The notes beneath the pieces were generated by a model, which worked only from the letters and a program-made list of their open reading frames with translations, was not told the origin of the DNA and did no database searches. DNA of 64,000 nucleotides from Verrucomicrobiota bacterium (lineage in GTDB: Bacteria > Verrucomicrobiota > Verrucomicrobiia > Methylacidiphilales > UBA1321), in assembly GCA_013285645.1 (NCBI GenBank), contig JABDHJ010000006.1, forward strand, positions 53,550 to 117,549, given 5' to 3'. The translations under genes and the position numbers were made by a program. Of this stretch, positions 34,309 to 43,165 are shown piece by piece; positions within the stretch are counted from its first letter, which is position 1, and the number at the start of each line of letters is the position of its first letter.

Positions 34309-35823
34309 ATGCCCATGAACTCTCCCTCCCAACCCGGCCCTGATGTCGTCCTCGTCGGCGCTGGCATCATGAGCGCCACCCTCGGCGTTCTCCTCAAGGA
34401 ACTGCAGCCCGATCTGACTATCGAAATCTTTGAAAGCCTCGACGGCGTCGCCGAGGAAAGTTCCGACGCCTGGAACAACGCAGGCACCGGTCATTCCGCT
34501 CTCTGCGAACTCAACTACACGCCCGAAAAGACCGACGGCTCCATCGATACCGCCAAGGCGCTCCCCATCAACGAGGCCTTCAAAGTCTCCAAGCAATTCT
34601 GGTCCTACCTCGTTCAGCAAAATCACATCCCGACGCCTTCGAATTTCATCCGCCGCATTCCGCACATGAGTTTTATTCATGGCGCGAAGAACGTGCCTTA
34701 CCTGCGGAAACGCTATCAGGCCCTCGGCGCGCATCATCTCTTCGCCGGAATGGAATTCTCCGACGACCCCACCAAGCTCGCCGAATGGATGCCGCTCATC
34801 ATGGCCGGTCGCGATCCGAAGCAGCCCGTCGCCGCCACCCGCATGGCCACCGGCACCGACGTTAATTTTGGGGCTCTCACGCGCAGCCTCATCAGCTATC
34901 TTCAGGGCCTCGAAGGCGTGAAGGTCCATCTGCGGCACGAGGTCCTCAACCTCCATCGCGACGGTGACGCCTCATGGCGCCTCTACGTCAACGACAAGGT
35001 CGCCAATCAGAAACGCACCGTCACCGCCAAGTTCGTTTTCCTCGGCGCAGGCGGCGGAGCGCTTCCTCTCCTCCAAAAATCGAACATCCCCGAGGGCAAA
35101 GGCTTCGGCGGCTTCCCCGTCAGCGGTCAATGGCTCCGCTGTCTCGATCCCAAACTCATCGAGCAGCACGATGCCAAGGTCTATGGCAAAGCGGCCGTCG
35201 GTGCGCCGCCGATGTCCGTGCCGCATCTCGACACCCGCATGATCGACGGCAAAAAGGGACTCCTCTTCGGACCCTTCGCCGGCTTCACGACCAAGTATCT
35301 CAAGAAGGGTTCCGTCTTCGATTTCCCTCTCGCCATCCAGCCCAACAATATCGTGCCCATGACCGCGGCGGCCCTGCAAAATATCGGCCTCACGCGATAC
35401 CTCATCGGCCAGGTCCTGCAATCGCCGGAAGATCGCCTCACCGCGCTGAAGGAATTCGTCCCACTCGCGAAAATGGCGGACTGGAAACTCGAACATGCTG
35501 GCCAGCGCGTCCAGGTCATCAAAAAAGATCCAAAGAAGGGGGGCATCCTCCAGTTCGGCACCGAAGTTATCGCGTCAAAAGACGGTTCCATCGCCGCGCT
35601 TCTCGGCGCATCGCCCGGCGCATCGACTGCTGTCTCCATCATGCTCAAGCTCATCGCCGATTGCTTCCCCGAGCAGATGAAAACCCTGCCGTGGCAGACC
35701 CGCCTCAAGGAAATGATCCCCTCCCACGGCGAATCACTCGCCAAGGACGCGCAGCTCAGCGACCGCATCACCAACTGGACCCGCGACACCCTGGGCCTCC
35801 GCGAAGAAGTTCTCGTCTCGTAA
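34309..35823 (+). CDS. mqo: Malate:quinone oxidoreductase
   Basis: Membrane-associated flavoenzyme that oxidises malate to oxaloacetate and passes electrons to quinone, bypassing NAD-linked malate dehydrogenase; 504 residues, full family length. The FAD motif VVLVGAGIMSATLGVLLKEL is at about 10-29, with SSDAWNNAGTGHSALCELNY and the C-terminal FGTEVIASKDGSIAALLGAS, both diagnostic. A second in-frame ATG lies 6 bp downstream. A broken paralogue ends the window at 62711. Confidence 0.95.
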   Translation: MPMNSPSQPGPDVVLVGAGIMSATLGVLLKELQPDLTIEIFESLDGVAEESSDAWNNAGTGHSALCELNYTPEKTDGSIDTAKALPINEAFKVSKQFWSYLVQQNHIPTPSNFIRRIPHMSFIHGAKNVPYLRKRYQALGAHHLFAGMEFSDDPTKLAEWMPLIMAGRDPKQPVAATRMATGTDVNFGALTRSLISYLQGLEGVKVHLRHEVLNLHRDGDASWRLYVNDKVANQKRTVTAKFVFLGAGGGALPLLQKSNIPEGKGFGGFPVSGQWLRCLDPKLIEQHDAKVYGKAAVGAPPMSVPHLDTRMIDGKKGLLFGPFAGFTTKYLKKGSVFDFPLAIQPNNIVPMTAAALQNIGLTRYLIGQVLQSPEDRLTALKEFVPLAKMADWKLEHAGQRVQVIKKDPKKGGILQFGTEVIASKDGSIAALLGASPGASTAVSIMLKLIADCFPEQMKTLPWQTRLKEMIPSHGESLAKDAQLSDRITNWTRDTLGLREEVLVS

Positions 35824-35875
35824 ACTTGTTAGTGCACCACCTCTTGCGTGAGGTCCATCAATAGGACGAATATCT

Positions 35876-37819
35876 GTGAGTAAATCCTTCCAATATCGAA
35901 CAGATATTGATGGCCTGAGGGCCCTTGCCGTCCTGGCGGTGCTATTCTTTCATGCGCACCTGGGTGTGAGCGGAGGTTTTGTCGGGGTGGATATATTCTT
36001 TGTGATCTCAGGATATCTTATTACAGGACTAATCCTTCAGGATCTCGAGAACGGTCGGTTTAAGATTCTGGAGTTCTGGGCACGTCGGGTGCGGCGAATT
36101 CTTCCCGCCATGACCGTTCTCATTCTTTCATGCCTCGCCGTGGGCTGGTGCCTCCTTCTCCCCGTTGATTTTAAAGAACTGGGCCAATCCGTAGTCGCGC
36201 AGGCCCTGCTGGTCTCCAACTTATATTTTGAGAGGCATTCTGGTTATTTTGCAGAGCCTTCGGAACTGATGCCTCTTCTGCATACCTGGACTCTCGCCGT
36301 AGAGGAGCAATTCTATCTACTTTTCCCTCTTTTCTTGATCGTATTGGATCGTTTTTCCCACCGCGTCCGAATTTCAGCCATCTGCATGCTTGGCGCCGCC
36401 TCCTTCTGTCTAAGTGTTTATTGCAGTTATTTTCACCAAGCCGTTAATTTCTTTTTTTTACCTACGCGTGCCTGCGAGCTTACGGCTGGAGCATTATTGG
36501 CCACGCTTTCCACACGCGGCGAATCGCCACGGTGGCAGAAAGAGTGCGCCAGTTGGGTGGGGCTTCTGGCCATTCTTTACGCCGATTTCTTCTATACTAG
36601 CGAAACCCGCTTCCCGGGAACTGCAGCCATTCTCCCCTGTGGCGGCGCCGCCTTGATCATCTGGAGCAATACCGGAACCCCGACGTCGATCGGGACGCTC
36701 CTTGCCCTGCCTCCGCTGGTATTTATCGGCCTTATATCCTACTCGCTTTATCTTTGGCACTGGCCTGTGCTTGCATTCGCCCGATATTGGGCGCTTGAAC
36801 CAATATCCGTATCGGGTCGACTCTTGCTTTTGCTTATCAGTGCGATTCTCGCCGTTTTGTCCTGGAAATATGTCGAGACTCCCTTTCGTAAGCGCACCAT
36901 TTTTAAAAGTCGGGATCAGATTTTAATTTTTGGCGCCCTCACGACCGTAGTTCTCTTGTTCGCAGGTTTTACCATTCAAAAACTGCAGGGACTTCCGTTT
37001 AGATTTCCTGCACAAGCGCAGGTCTATGCAAGCTATCGCGACGACCGTGGATTTCGGGATGAGTTAACTTTAGAAGATGCCTTGAACGGTGATTTCGTCG
37101 AGTTGGGATCCGGAAACAAGCATGTGCCTATCAAGCTCTTTGTCTGGGGTGACAGCCATGCGATGGCAGTCCTTTCCATTCTGGATATTCTCTGCAAGGA
37201 AAATGGGGTTCGAGGCGTTGCCGCGACTCATTCATCAACAGCTCCGGCATTGGACTATGAATCCACGGGTGAATGGTCTCTTAAGGAAGAGAGCATTCCG
37301 TATAACAATTCAGTCATAAAATACATCGAAGATAATCGAATCAAAAATGTAATCCTCGCAGCTAAGTGGGCTGTTTATGAGAACGACAACCTCCAGTTTA
37401 ATCGTCCCGTGCTTAAGACTATAAAAGCGCTGAAAAATTCTGGCGCAAGAGTCTGGATTCTGTTGGATGTACCACGACCGGGTTTGGATGTGCCTCGTGC
37501 GCTTGCTTTATCTGTCATCCTTCATCCCCAAAAGCTCGATGATTTCACGTTTCCCCCGAACTACTACCAAGAGGACCGCATTGCTCAGGATCGGATATTT
37601 CAGGATATCTCGCCATCTGACGCCACGATTCTCGATCCTGCCAGGTTTTTCATCAGCTCTGAGAACCGGCTCATCGTGGTTGAAGGGGGCAAATCCCTTT
37701 ATTTTGACGACCACCATCTTTCAGTTGCTGGTGCGATGAAAGTACGGCCTCTCCTCGAGCCCGTTTTTTCAGGAATCGCGACACAGTCACCGTCCGCCAG
37801 TAAGCAGAAATTGCAGTAG
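35876..37819 (+). CDS. Membrane O-acyltransferase with SGNH domain (OafA type)
   Basis: Protein of 647 residues. The first 360 form an acyltransferase-3 domain with about ten membrane helices, starting YRTDIDGLRALAVLAVLFFH with the invariant Arg and containing HTWTLAVEEQFYLLFP. The C-terminal periplasmic SGNH hydrolase-like domain has Ser427 in WGDSHAM and Asp611/His614 in DDHHLS. Such proteins transfer acetyl or other acyl groups to lipopolysaccharide, capsule or peptidoglycan. The start is GTG with AGGA upstream. No glycan gene cluster adjoins it, so the acceptor is unknown. Confidence 0.92.
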   Translation: MSKSFQYRTDIDGLRALAVLAVLFFHAHLGVSGGFVGVDIFFVISGYLITGLILQDLENGRFKILEFWARRVRRILPAMTVLILSCLAVGWCLLLPVDFKELGQSVVAQALLVSNLYFERHSGYFAEPSELMPLLHTWTLAVEEQFYLLFPLFLIVLDRFSHRVRISAICMLGAASFCLSVYCSYFHQAVNFFFLPTRACELTAGALLATLSTRGESPRWQKECASWVGLLAILYADFFYTSETRFPGTAAILPCGGAALIIWSNTGTPTSIGTLLALPPLVFIGLISYSLYLWHWPVLAFARYWALEPISVSGRLLLLLISAILAVLSWKYVETPFRKRTIFKSRDQILIFGALTTVVLLFAGFTIQKLQGLPFRFPAQAQVYASYRDDRGFRDELTLEDALNGDFVELGSGNKHVPIKLFVWGDSHAMAVLSILDILCKENGVRGVAATHSSTAPALDYESTGEWSLKEESIPYNNSVIKYIEDNRIKNVILAAKWAVYENDNLQFNRPVLKTIKALKNSGARVWILLDVPRPGLDVPRALALSVILHPQKLDDFTFPPNYYQEDRIAQDRIFQDISPSDATILDPARFFISSENRLIVVEGGKSLYFDDHHLSVAGAMKVRPLLEPVFSGIATQSPSASKQKLQ

Positions 37820-37855
37820 CTGGGCTCAAGCAAGTTCACTGTTCGTCGGCCCCCC

Positions 37856-39259
37856 TCAGCAATCAAACATCTTCCCCGGATTAAGAATCAAATTCGGATC
37901 AAACAACCGTTTCAGATTCCGCATGATTTCCACATTCAGGCCGCCCACCGATTCCGGTAAAAACTTCTTCTTTGCCAGACCCACGCCGTGCTCGCCGGTG
38001 ATCGTCCCTTTGCGCCGCACCGTCTCCGTCACGATTTCCTGAAAGGCCAGCTCCACGCGATGCATTTCCTCCGCGTCCTTCTCGTTCGTCAAAAACGTAG
38101 GATGCAAATTCCCATCCCCCATATGCCCAAAAGTCCCGACTCGTAAGTTGTGCCGCTTCCCCAAGTCCTGAATAAACGCCACCATCCCCGCCAGTTCGCT
38201 TCGCGGCACCGTGATATCCTCCAAAATCGTCGTGGGAGCCACGCGCGCCAAGGCCGGGAATGCCGAACGCCGCGCCGATGCCAGCTTCAGCGATTCCTCC
38301 GCCGTCTGCGCCACGCGCACTTCCAGCGCTCCACACTTCCGTGCCAGCCGCGCCATAATCTCCGCCTCCTCCGCCACTACCGCTGGATGCCCATCCGATT
38401 CCATCAGCAGCACCGCCTCCGCCTCGCGCGGCAGGCCCACAGGGGCAAAATCCTCCACGCAATTGATCGTCATTTTATCGAGAAACTCCAGCGTGCACGG
38501 AATAATCGGGTGCGCGATAATCGCCGACACCGTCTCCGCCGCATCCGCCATCCGCGAATAAACGGCCAGCAACGTCTTCTTCGCCGCCGGCTTTGGCAGC
38601 AGACACAACAAAATCTTCGTAAAAATCCCCAGCGTCCCCTCCGACCCAATGAACACCTCGCGCAACGAATATCCCGCCACATCCTTCACGCATTTGTTCC
38701 CAATCCAGACCACCTCGCCGCTCGGCAGCACGATCTCGAAACCCATCACGTAATCCTTCGTCACGCCGTATTTCAACCCGCGCAGCCCGCCCGAGTTATT
38801 TGCCACGTTCCCGCCAATCGTCGAAATCTTCATCGATCCCGGGTCCGGTGGATAAAGCAACCCGACCGCATCGGCCTGCTCAAAAATCGCCTGCGTCGTC
38901 ACACCCGGTTCGACTGTCATCGTCAAATTCGCGCGATCCAACTCCAGTACCTTGTCAAAGCGGCTCAGGCACATCACCACCGACCCTGCCGACGGCACGC
39001 TCCCGCCCGCCAATCCGGTCCCGCTCCCGCGCGCAATGATCGGCGTCCGCGTCTCGTTCGCCCACTTCATCAGCCGCGAAACTTCCTCCGTCGTATTGGC
39101 CAGCACCACCGCCACCGGTCGGTGCGACAACGCCGCCGTCCCGTCAAACGAGTACGGAATAATATCCTCCGCTTCCGTCAGAATGCGATTCGCGGGCAGG
39201 ATTGCCGCAAGTTGCCGTGAAATAGATGTAAGATCAGCCACAGAAACGGAGATTATCAT
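37856..39259 (-). CDS. glcD: FAD-linked oxidase, glycolate oxidase subunit GlcD
   Basis: Soluble flavoprotein of 467 residues from the ATG at 39259 (a start at 39277 adds six residues). The FAD_binding_4 domain has PIIARGSGTGLAGGSVPSAG and GGNVANNSGGLRGLKYGVTK; the C-terminal FAD-oxidase_C domain has FGHMGDGNLHPTF and ITGEHGVGLAKKKF. GlcD oxidises glycolate or D-lactate and usually works with GlcE and an iron-sulfur GlcF; neither is adjacent. It converges on the acyltransferase. Confidence 0.92.
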   Translation of the reverse strand: MIISVSVADLTSISRQLAAILPANRILTEAEDIIPYSFDGTAALSHRPVAVVLANTTEEVSRLMKWANETRTPIIARGSGTGLAGGSVPSAGSVVMCLSRFDKVLELDRANLTMTVEPGVTTQAIFEQADAVGLLYPPDPGSMKISTIGGNVANNSGGLRGLKYGVTKDYVMGFEIVLPSGEVVWIGNKCVKDVAGYSLREVFIGSEGTLGIFTKILLCLLPKPAAKKTLLAVYSRMADAAETVSAIIAHPIIPCTLEFLDKMTINCVEDFAPVGLPREAEAVLLMESDGHPAVVAEEAEIMARLARKCGALEVRVAQTAEESLKLASARRSAFPALARVAPTTILEDITVPRSELAGMVAFIQDLGKRHNLRVGTFGHMGDGNLHPTFLTNEKDAEEMHRVELAFQEIVTETVRRKGTITGEHGVGLAKKKFLPESVGGLNVEIMRNLKRLFDPNLILNPGKMFDC

Positions 39260-39368
39260 ACATCCACCACTCATCACGCGAGAAAATCGGCTCCCCGGTA
39301 TAAGATTTGCTTAAAACACCACGCTTGCCAAAATCCCCCGACTTCGCTTGAGTCCCGCTACTTACTAT

Positions 39369-39800
39369 ATGAACCGACGCACCCCGCTTTTGCCGCTTTT
39401 GGCACTCGCCGCCGTTCTCCTCACCGCGCCTCACTCCCAGGCCGCCCCTCTCATCCTCACGGAAAACGAGACCTTTAAACTTCCCTGCGGCCACACCATC
39501 AAGGTCCTCAGCATCTCCAAGGTCGAGTTCTCCAAGGGCGTCATGGCGCTCATGGTCCGCTACCAGACCCCCCTCTCCGTCGATGAAAACAAGGCCTTGA
39601 GCCAGGAAGTGGATGAAGTCTGGAAAATTGCCGTCAAGGACGTCGAGCGCGGCGGCTACAAGGAAGCCATCATCAGTTCCAACGAAGAGCCCAAGGGTAT
39701 CTTCATTTCCGCCAACCACGTCTTGAATTTCCTCTACGAAAAAGGCGCCGACAATAAGTGGACTCGCTTGAATCGCACCGATTTCATGGCCGCGCAGTAA
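39369..39800 (+). CDS. Hypothetical secreted protein
   Basis: Not recognised. It has 143 residues from the ATG at 39369, with a clear signal peptide (MNRRTPLLPLLALAAVLLTA, cleaved after SQA). The mature part is about 110 residues, mixed beta and alpha, with one Cys. It diverges from glcD. Two short perfect hairpins follow its stop codon. Confidence 0.7.
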   Translation: MNRRTPLLPLLALAAVLLTAPHSQAAPLILTENETFKLPCGHTIKVLSISKVEFSKGVMALMVRYQTPLSVDENKALSQEVDEVWKIAVKDVERGGYKEAIISSNEEPKGIFISANHVLNFLYEKGADNKWTRLNRTDFMAAQ

Positions 39801-39818
39801 GCTGCCTCCCCCTTCCCT

Positions 39819-39874
39819 CGTTCCCAAGTTTCACTTGGGAACGTCCCTTATTCCCTGCGAAGTTTCACTTCGCA
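39819..39874. repeat. Two tandem perfect hairpins with identical TTC loops
   Basis: CGTTCCCAAGT/ACTTGGGAACG (39819-39843) and TGCGAAGT/ACTTCGCA (39856-39874) both close on TTC, sharing the core AGTTTCACTT. No T-run follows, so a terminator role is uncertain. The gap 39801-40197 also holds a TTAATTCCGT-type array at 40097-40128 and no gene. Confidence 0.65.
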
Positions 39875-40096
39875 CTGACTTCAGCGATGCTCAGTAGAAT
39901 ATTCCAACTCAGAGCTAATCCGCGTGTACATAACCGGAGGAGGTCCATATGCGTTCTCCACCATGTACGAAAACGCCTATAGGAAAATCCCACCTATTAA
40001 TAAAATTAGGCAGGTGATTTGAAAAGCCGTAGGTTTGGCAAATAGCCTTTTTCTTGTATTCCCTTTGTTCATTTCTACCTGCCCTCCCGTTCTCCC

Positions 40097-40128
40097 AAAT
40101 TCCGTTAATTCCGTAATTCCGTCAAAAC
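40097..40128 (+). repeat. TTAATTCCGT-type short tandem array
   Basis: Three successive units of the form AATTCCGT end in CAAAA. The same kind of array, with drifting sequence (TTAATCCTGT, TTAATCTTAT), occurs at 42505-42537, 42592-42673, 50860-50890, 53644-53663 and 56339-56377, always between genes. Confidence 0.6.
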
Positions 40129-40197
40129 TTTCCCTGCCTTTCCTCCAATTTAGTAATTTGGAAAATTTGGCAATTTGGTCCTGCTTCCCTTCAGCCC

Positions 40198-41046
40198 TCA
40201 CTCCGAGAGATGATTCAACAGTTGATAATCCCCAATCTCAAACCGCCTCTTCAACGCCCGCGTAATAAACCGCTTTCCCGATGCCACCGCCTGACCAACG
40301 GTCAGTCCCTGCGCCAACCCGGCCGCGATCGCCGCCGAATACGTGCACCCCGTCCCATGCGGATCCACTCCCGGAATCCGCTTCACCCCAAACTCGCGGA
40401 TCTTTCCCCCCGGCGATGCCAGTACATCAATCGCCTGTCCCGTTTTGAGATGCCCACCTTTCGCCAAAACATGGGGCCGCCCAAATCTCTCCGCCAATTC
40501 CAAAGCAGCTTCTTCCAACGTTTTTAAATTCGTTATCGGCCTCCCCCAAAGCAGCGCCGCCTCATCCCGATTCGGCGTCACAATCGTCGCCATCGCAATA
40601 AATCTACGCAGCGCCCGGATCGCATCCTTTTTAAGAAGCACCTTCCCGCTACTCGCCACCATCACCGGATCCACCACCAGCGGCACGCCCTGTTTCAGCG
40701 CAGGCGCAATCGCCTCCATCACCGCCTCTATAATCTCCGCCGAGTAAAGCATCCCCGTCTTGATCGCCGCGACCGGGAACGCCTCCAGCACCAACCGAAT
40801 CTGGTCCGCCACGCGTTCTGGTGGAATTGGCGTGATATTCAGCACCCGCCCCGGATGCTCCGCCACCACGCACGTCACTGCCGTCGTTCCATACACGCCC
40901 AGTGTCGTAAACGTCTTCAAATCGGCCTGAATTCCCGCACCGCCGCTGTTGTCCGAGCCCGCAATCGACAGCACCACCGGCACATTTCGGCGGTGTGCCG
41001 ACGGTCGTGCCCGTGAAGTTTCTCTTTGCCCGGAGGAGCTAATCAT
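40198..41046 (-). CDS. thiD: Hydroxymethylpyrimidine/phosphomethylpyrimidine kinase
   Basis: Thiamine pathway kinase (ribokinase fold) that phosphorylates HMP and HMP-phosphate for joining with the thiazole; 282 residues. SIAGSDNSGGAGIQADLKTF (about 27-46), PVMVASSGKVLL, KGGHLKTG and HGTGCTYSAAIAAGLAQG (anion hole and catalytic Asp region) are all present. The first 20 residues are not part of the fold; a GTG at 40983 is an alternative start. No other thi gene and no TPP riboswitch is visible upstream, where only 13 bp separate it from apaG. Confidence 0.92.
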   Translation of the reverse strand: MISSSGQRETSRARPSAHRRNVPVVLSIAGSDNSGGAGIQADLKTFTTLGVYGTTAVTCVVAEHPGRVLNITPIPPERVADQIRLVLEAFPVAAIKTGMLYSAEIIEAVMEAIAPALKQGVPLVVDPVMVASSGKVLLKKDAIRALRRFIAMATIVTPNRDEAALLWGRPITNLKTLEEAALELAERFGRPHVLAKGGHLKTGQAIDVLASPGGKIREFGVKRIPGVDPHGTGCTYSAAIAAGLAQGLTVGQAVASGKRFITRALKRRFEIGDYQLLNHLSE

Positions 41047-41059
41047 TTATCTAAAGGAT

Positions 41060-41446
41060 GTGGCAGGCGAACCTATACGCGAATTACCCGGTCTCTGGGT
41101 CTCCCTTGATCGTGTGGAATACAATCCGCACGAAGAAGGCACCCCGGACCGGCCATATGGATTTGTGTATCATATCACCATCCACAATGACAGCACGCGC
41201 GTCGTCACCATCAAGGGACGCAAGTGGGTCGTCACCAATGCCGACAACTCCAAGCTCGTCATCGAAGGCGACGGCGTCGTCGGCGAATGCCCCCGCCTCA
41301 CCCCTGGCACCCAGTTCCATTATTCGAGCTATCACCTCATCGCTTCCGACAGCCTCGCTGAGGGCGCCTACCTCGGCCAGGTCGAGGACGGCGAACGCGT
41401 CTTCACCCGCATCCCGCCCTTCAAGATGGAAGTGCCTTCCCTTTAA
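41060..41446 (+). CDS. apaG: ApaG-domain protein
   Basis: Small beta-sandwich protein (DUF525) of 128 residues from the GTG at 41060. It matches E. coli ApaG along its length: LPGLWVSLDRVEYNP, YGFVYHITIHNDSTRVV, GRKWVVTNADNS, GDGVVGECPRLTPGTQFHYSS and the final FKMEVPSL. ApaG binds divalent metals and is linked to Co2+ and Mg2+ resistance; its biochemical role is not settled. The start is uncertain: the frame is open back to 40949, overlapping thiD, and a GGAGG at 41034 precedes only ATC/ATT codons. Confidence 0.88.
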   Translation: MAGEPIRELPGLWVSLDRVEYNPHEEGTPDRPYGFVYHITIHNDSTRVVTIKGRKWVVTNADNSKLVIEGDGVVGECPRLTPGTQFHYSSYHLIASDSLAEGAYLGQVEDGERVFTRIPPFKMEVPSL

Positions 41447-41452
41447 ATTTTC

Positions 41453-41650
41453 ATGCCTCTCGCTCTGCTCGAAAGCTCCAGCGGCTTCGCCCTCATCGGC
41501 ATCGCTTTTTGGATCTGGATGATCTATCACTGCGCCACCCGCGAACCCAACTCCTCGCAAAAAATCCTCTGGCTTCTCCTCGTCGTTTGCGTCCCCGACA
41601 TCGGTTCTCTCATTTATTTTTTCGTCCGCGTGGTTAAGATAAGAGGATAG
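41453..41650 (+). CDS. PLDc_N-type small membrane protein
   Basis: Protein of 65 residues with two membrane helices, FALIGIAFWIWMIYHCA and ILWLLLVVCVPDIGSLIYFF, matching the phospholipase D N-terminal (PLDc_N) small-protein family. Function unknown. It lies 6 bp after apaG and 3 bp before the next gene, so the three form one transcript. Confidence 0.75.
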   Translation: MPLALLESSSGFALIGIAFWIWMIYHCATREPNSSQKILWLLLVVCVPDIGSLIYFFVRVVKIRG

Positions 41651-41653
41651 CTC

Positions 41654-42430
41654 ATGAGACTCTTCCTCATCCTCGCGCTCGCTCTTCTCTCCAACTTCGC
41701 CTTCGCGCAAACACTGACGACCGACCCCGCGACGCCCCCGAGGCCCGCCACCACTCCTCCTCCGAACTCTCATCCGTCCACGCAGACGTCGCAAAGCTCC
41801 ATCGACCGCCTCACCGAAAGTAATCTCACTCTTCTCGACTTGCTCAAGAAACAACAAGCCGTTCTCGAGGACATTCAATTCGATCGCCGCCTGCAAAGCC
41901 GGCAAATCCAGTCCCTCGAAGAGCGCCTCCAGGAAACACTCATCGAGAACGACAAGTTACAGAATAAAATCGACCAGCTTTCCGCCGCCGCCGCGAATCC
42001 ACCGCCAGTCGCCGCCCCCACCGTCACCGGAACCACCACGGCCCAAGCCCCACCCGCCGCACCGACGCCCCCTCCACCGCCCGCCAGCTATCTTCCCGCG
42101 GCCCAACCGGAAGGAATGCCCGGCACACCCTCCTGGCACCGCCTCTTCTCCCTCTCCGGCACCGACAACAAAAACACCGATCTTTTCCAGATTCAAGGCC
42201 ACCAATGGCGAGTCCTCTGGCACAATCAGGACAAGGAGGGCAAAGCCTACGTCAACACCAGCGCGTTATTTCTCAATGCCTTTCCCAAGGACGACACCGT
42301 TCCGCAAAAAGTCTGCTCCAAGCTCGGCTCCGGCGGCGACACAACCCAACTCGTTGGCCCCGGAGATTATTATCTCAAGATCGAAGCTTCCGGTGGCTCT
42401 TGGGAACTTGCCGTCGAAGATTTCCACTAA
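41654..42430 (+). CDS. Hypothetical secreted protein with coiled coil
   Basis: Not recognised. It has 258 residues: a signal peptide (MRLFLILALALLSNFAFA), a Pro/Thr-rich stretch, a coiled coil at about 55-110 (LLKKQQAVLEDIQFD... LQNKIDQL), a Pro/Ala-rich linker with PPAAPTPPPPPAS, and a C-terminal domain of about 95 residues ending SGGSWELAVEDFH. The C-terminal part may bind a ligand in the envelope. Third gene after apaG. Confidence 0.7.
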   Translation: MRLFLILALALLSNFAFAQTLTTDPATPPRPATTPPPNSHPSTQTSQSSIDRLTESNLTLLDLLKKQQAVLEDIQFDRRLQSRQIQSLEERLQETLIENDKLQNKIDQLSAAAANPPPVAAPTVTGTTTAQAPPAAPTPPPPPASYLPAAQPEGMPGTPSWHRLFSLSGTDNKNTDLFQIQGHQWRVLWHNQDKEGKAYVNTSALFLNAFPKDDTVPQKVCSKLGSGGDTTQLVGPGDYYLKIEASGGSWELAVEDFH

Positions 42431-42440
42431 AAAAAGCAAT

Positions 42441-42469
42441 CCGTCATCCTGAGCCCGTCGAAGGATCAG
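42441..42469 (+). repeat. 29-bp dispersed repeat, single copy
   Basis: Plus-strand copy with CCCGTCG in the centre in place of CTTGTCG. It begins 10 bp after a stop codon, as several other copies do. The remaining gap up to the cold-shock gene holds TTAATTCCGT-type arrays (42505-42537 and 42592-42673) and the promoter below. Confidence 0.8.
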
Positions 42470-42591
42470 TTCATCCTGCCTTCCTTGCTCCCCTCTGTTT
42501 TTCCAATCCTCTTAATCTTATCAATCCTATCTAAAAATTTCCCCATTCCATTGCCTCCCTTCACCTCGTCTTCATATTTTCCTTTTAAAAA

Positions 42592-42673
42592 AATTCCGGA
42601 ATTCCGTTAATTCCGTCAAAACCTTCCCCTGCCTTTCCCCAATCCTGTAAATCTTGTTAATCCTGTCAAAAAA
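42592..42673 (+). repeat. TTAATTCCGT/TTAATCCTGT short tandem array
   Basis: Two linked blocks, AATTCCGTTAATTCCGTCAAAA-like and AATCCTGT..CTTGTTAATCCTG-like, each ending in a CAAAA run. The unit is 9-11 bp and imperfect. A third, more diverged block lies at 42505-42537. Confidence 0.6.
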
Positions 42674-42723
42674 CTTCCCTGTTTCCCGCTTCCCTGCCTT
42701 TCGCTTAAACTCCATCTTTTGCA

Positions 42724-42753
42724 TTGACGCTCTAAAATGTATGCGTTCATAAT
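42724..42753 (+). promoter_or_regulatory. Sigma-70 type promoter of the cold-shock gene
   Basis: TTGACG (42724-42729) and CATAAT (42748-42753) with an 18-bp spacer. Transcription would start near 42760, giving a leader of about 118 nt before the cold-shock ATG, in line with the long regulatory leaders of csp genes. Confidence 0.55.
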
Positions 42754-42877
42754 CATTTCAACTTAAGGCTTGCGCAGAGAATGAATCTAATTCAGGCAAT
42801 GCTCGCCCCGTCGTACCATGGGCTTCAAATCAAAGCGTTCCAAGTAGTTGGCCTTGTTACAACAGAGGGAGTTTCTA

Positions 42878-43081
42878 ATGGCTCAAGGAATTATCAAATG
42901 GTTCGATAATAAAAAGGGCTTCGGCTTCATTGCCCAAGACGAAGGTGGACAGGATGTGTTCGTTCACTTTTCTGTTATCGGAGGAGAAGGTTTCAAAACT
43001 TTAGACGAAGGCGACCGCGTCGAGTTTGAAATCCTCCAGTCCGACAAAGGACTCAAAGCCTCCAGCGTCATCAAACTTTAG
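42878..43081 (+). CDS. Cold-shock protein (CspA family)
   Basis: Single-stranded nucleic-acid chaperone of 67 residues. Both RNP motifs are visible, KGFGFI and VFVHFS, after the opening [17 protein letters not shown] chose the ATG at 42878, with GAGGG 8 bp upstream; a longer frame begins at 42848. It has its own promoter and a long leader, and no operon partner. Confidence 0.96.
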   Translation: MAQGIIKWFDNKKGFGFIAQDEGGQDVFVHFSVIGGEGFKTLDEGDRVEFEILQSDKGLKASSVIKL

Positions 43082-43165
43082 CCGCGATCCTGCAGTCTTT
43101 CTCCGGGGTAGCCGCCGCTGCCCCGGAATTGATCTGCCAGAAAATTGGGTCTGGTTCCCTCGGTG

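Noticed and set aside
38150..39220. 356-residue plus-strand ORF opposite glcD
   Set aside because: Extreme Arg/His/Gln composition; the minus strand encodes a well-conserved flavoprotein over the same bases.
41047..41059. TPP riboswitch upstream of thiD
   Set aside because: Only 13 bp separate thiD from apaG, and no thi-box sequence is visible on either strand nearby.
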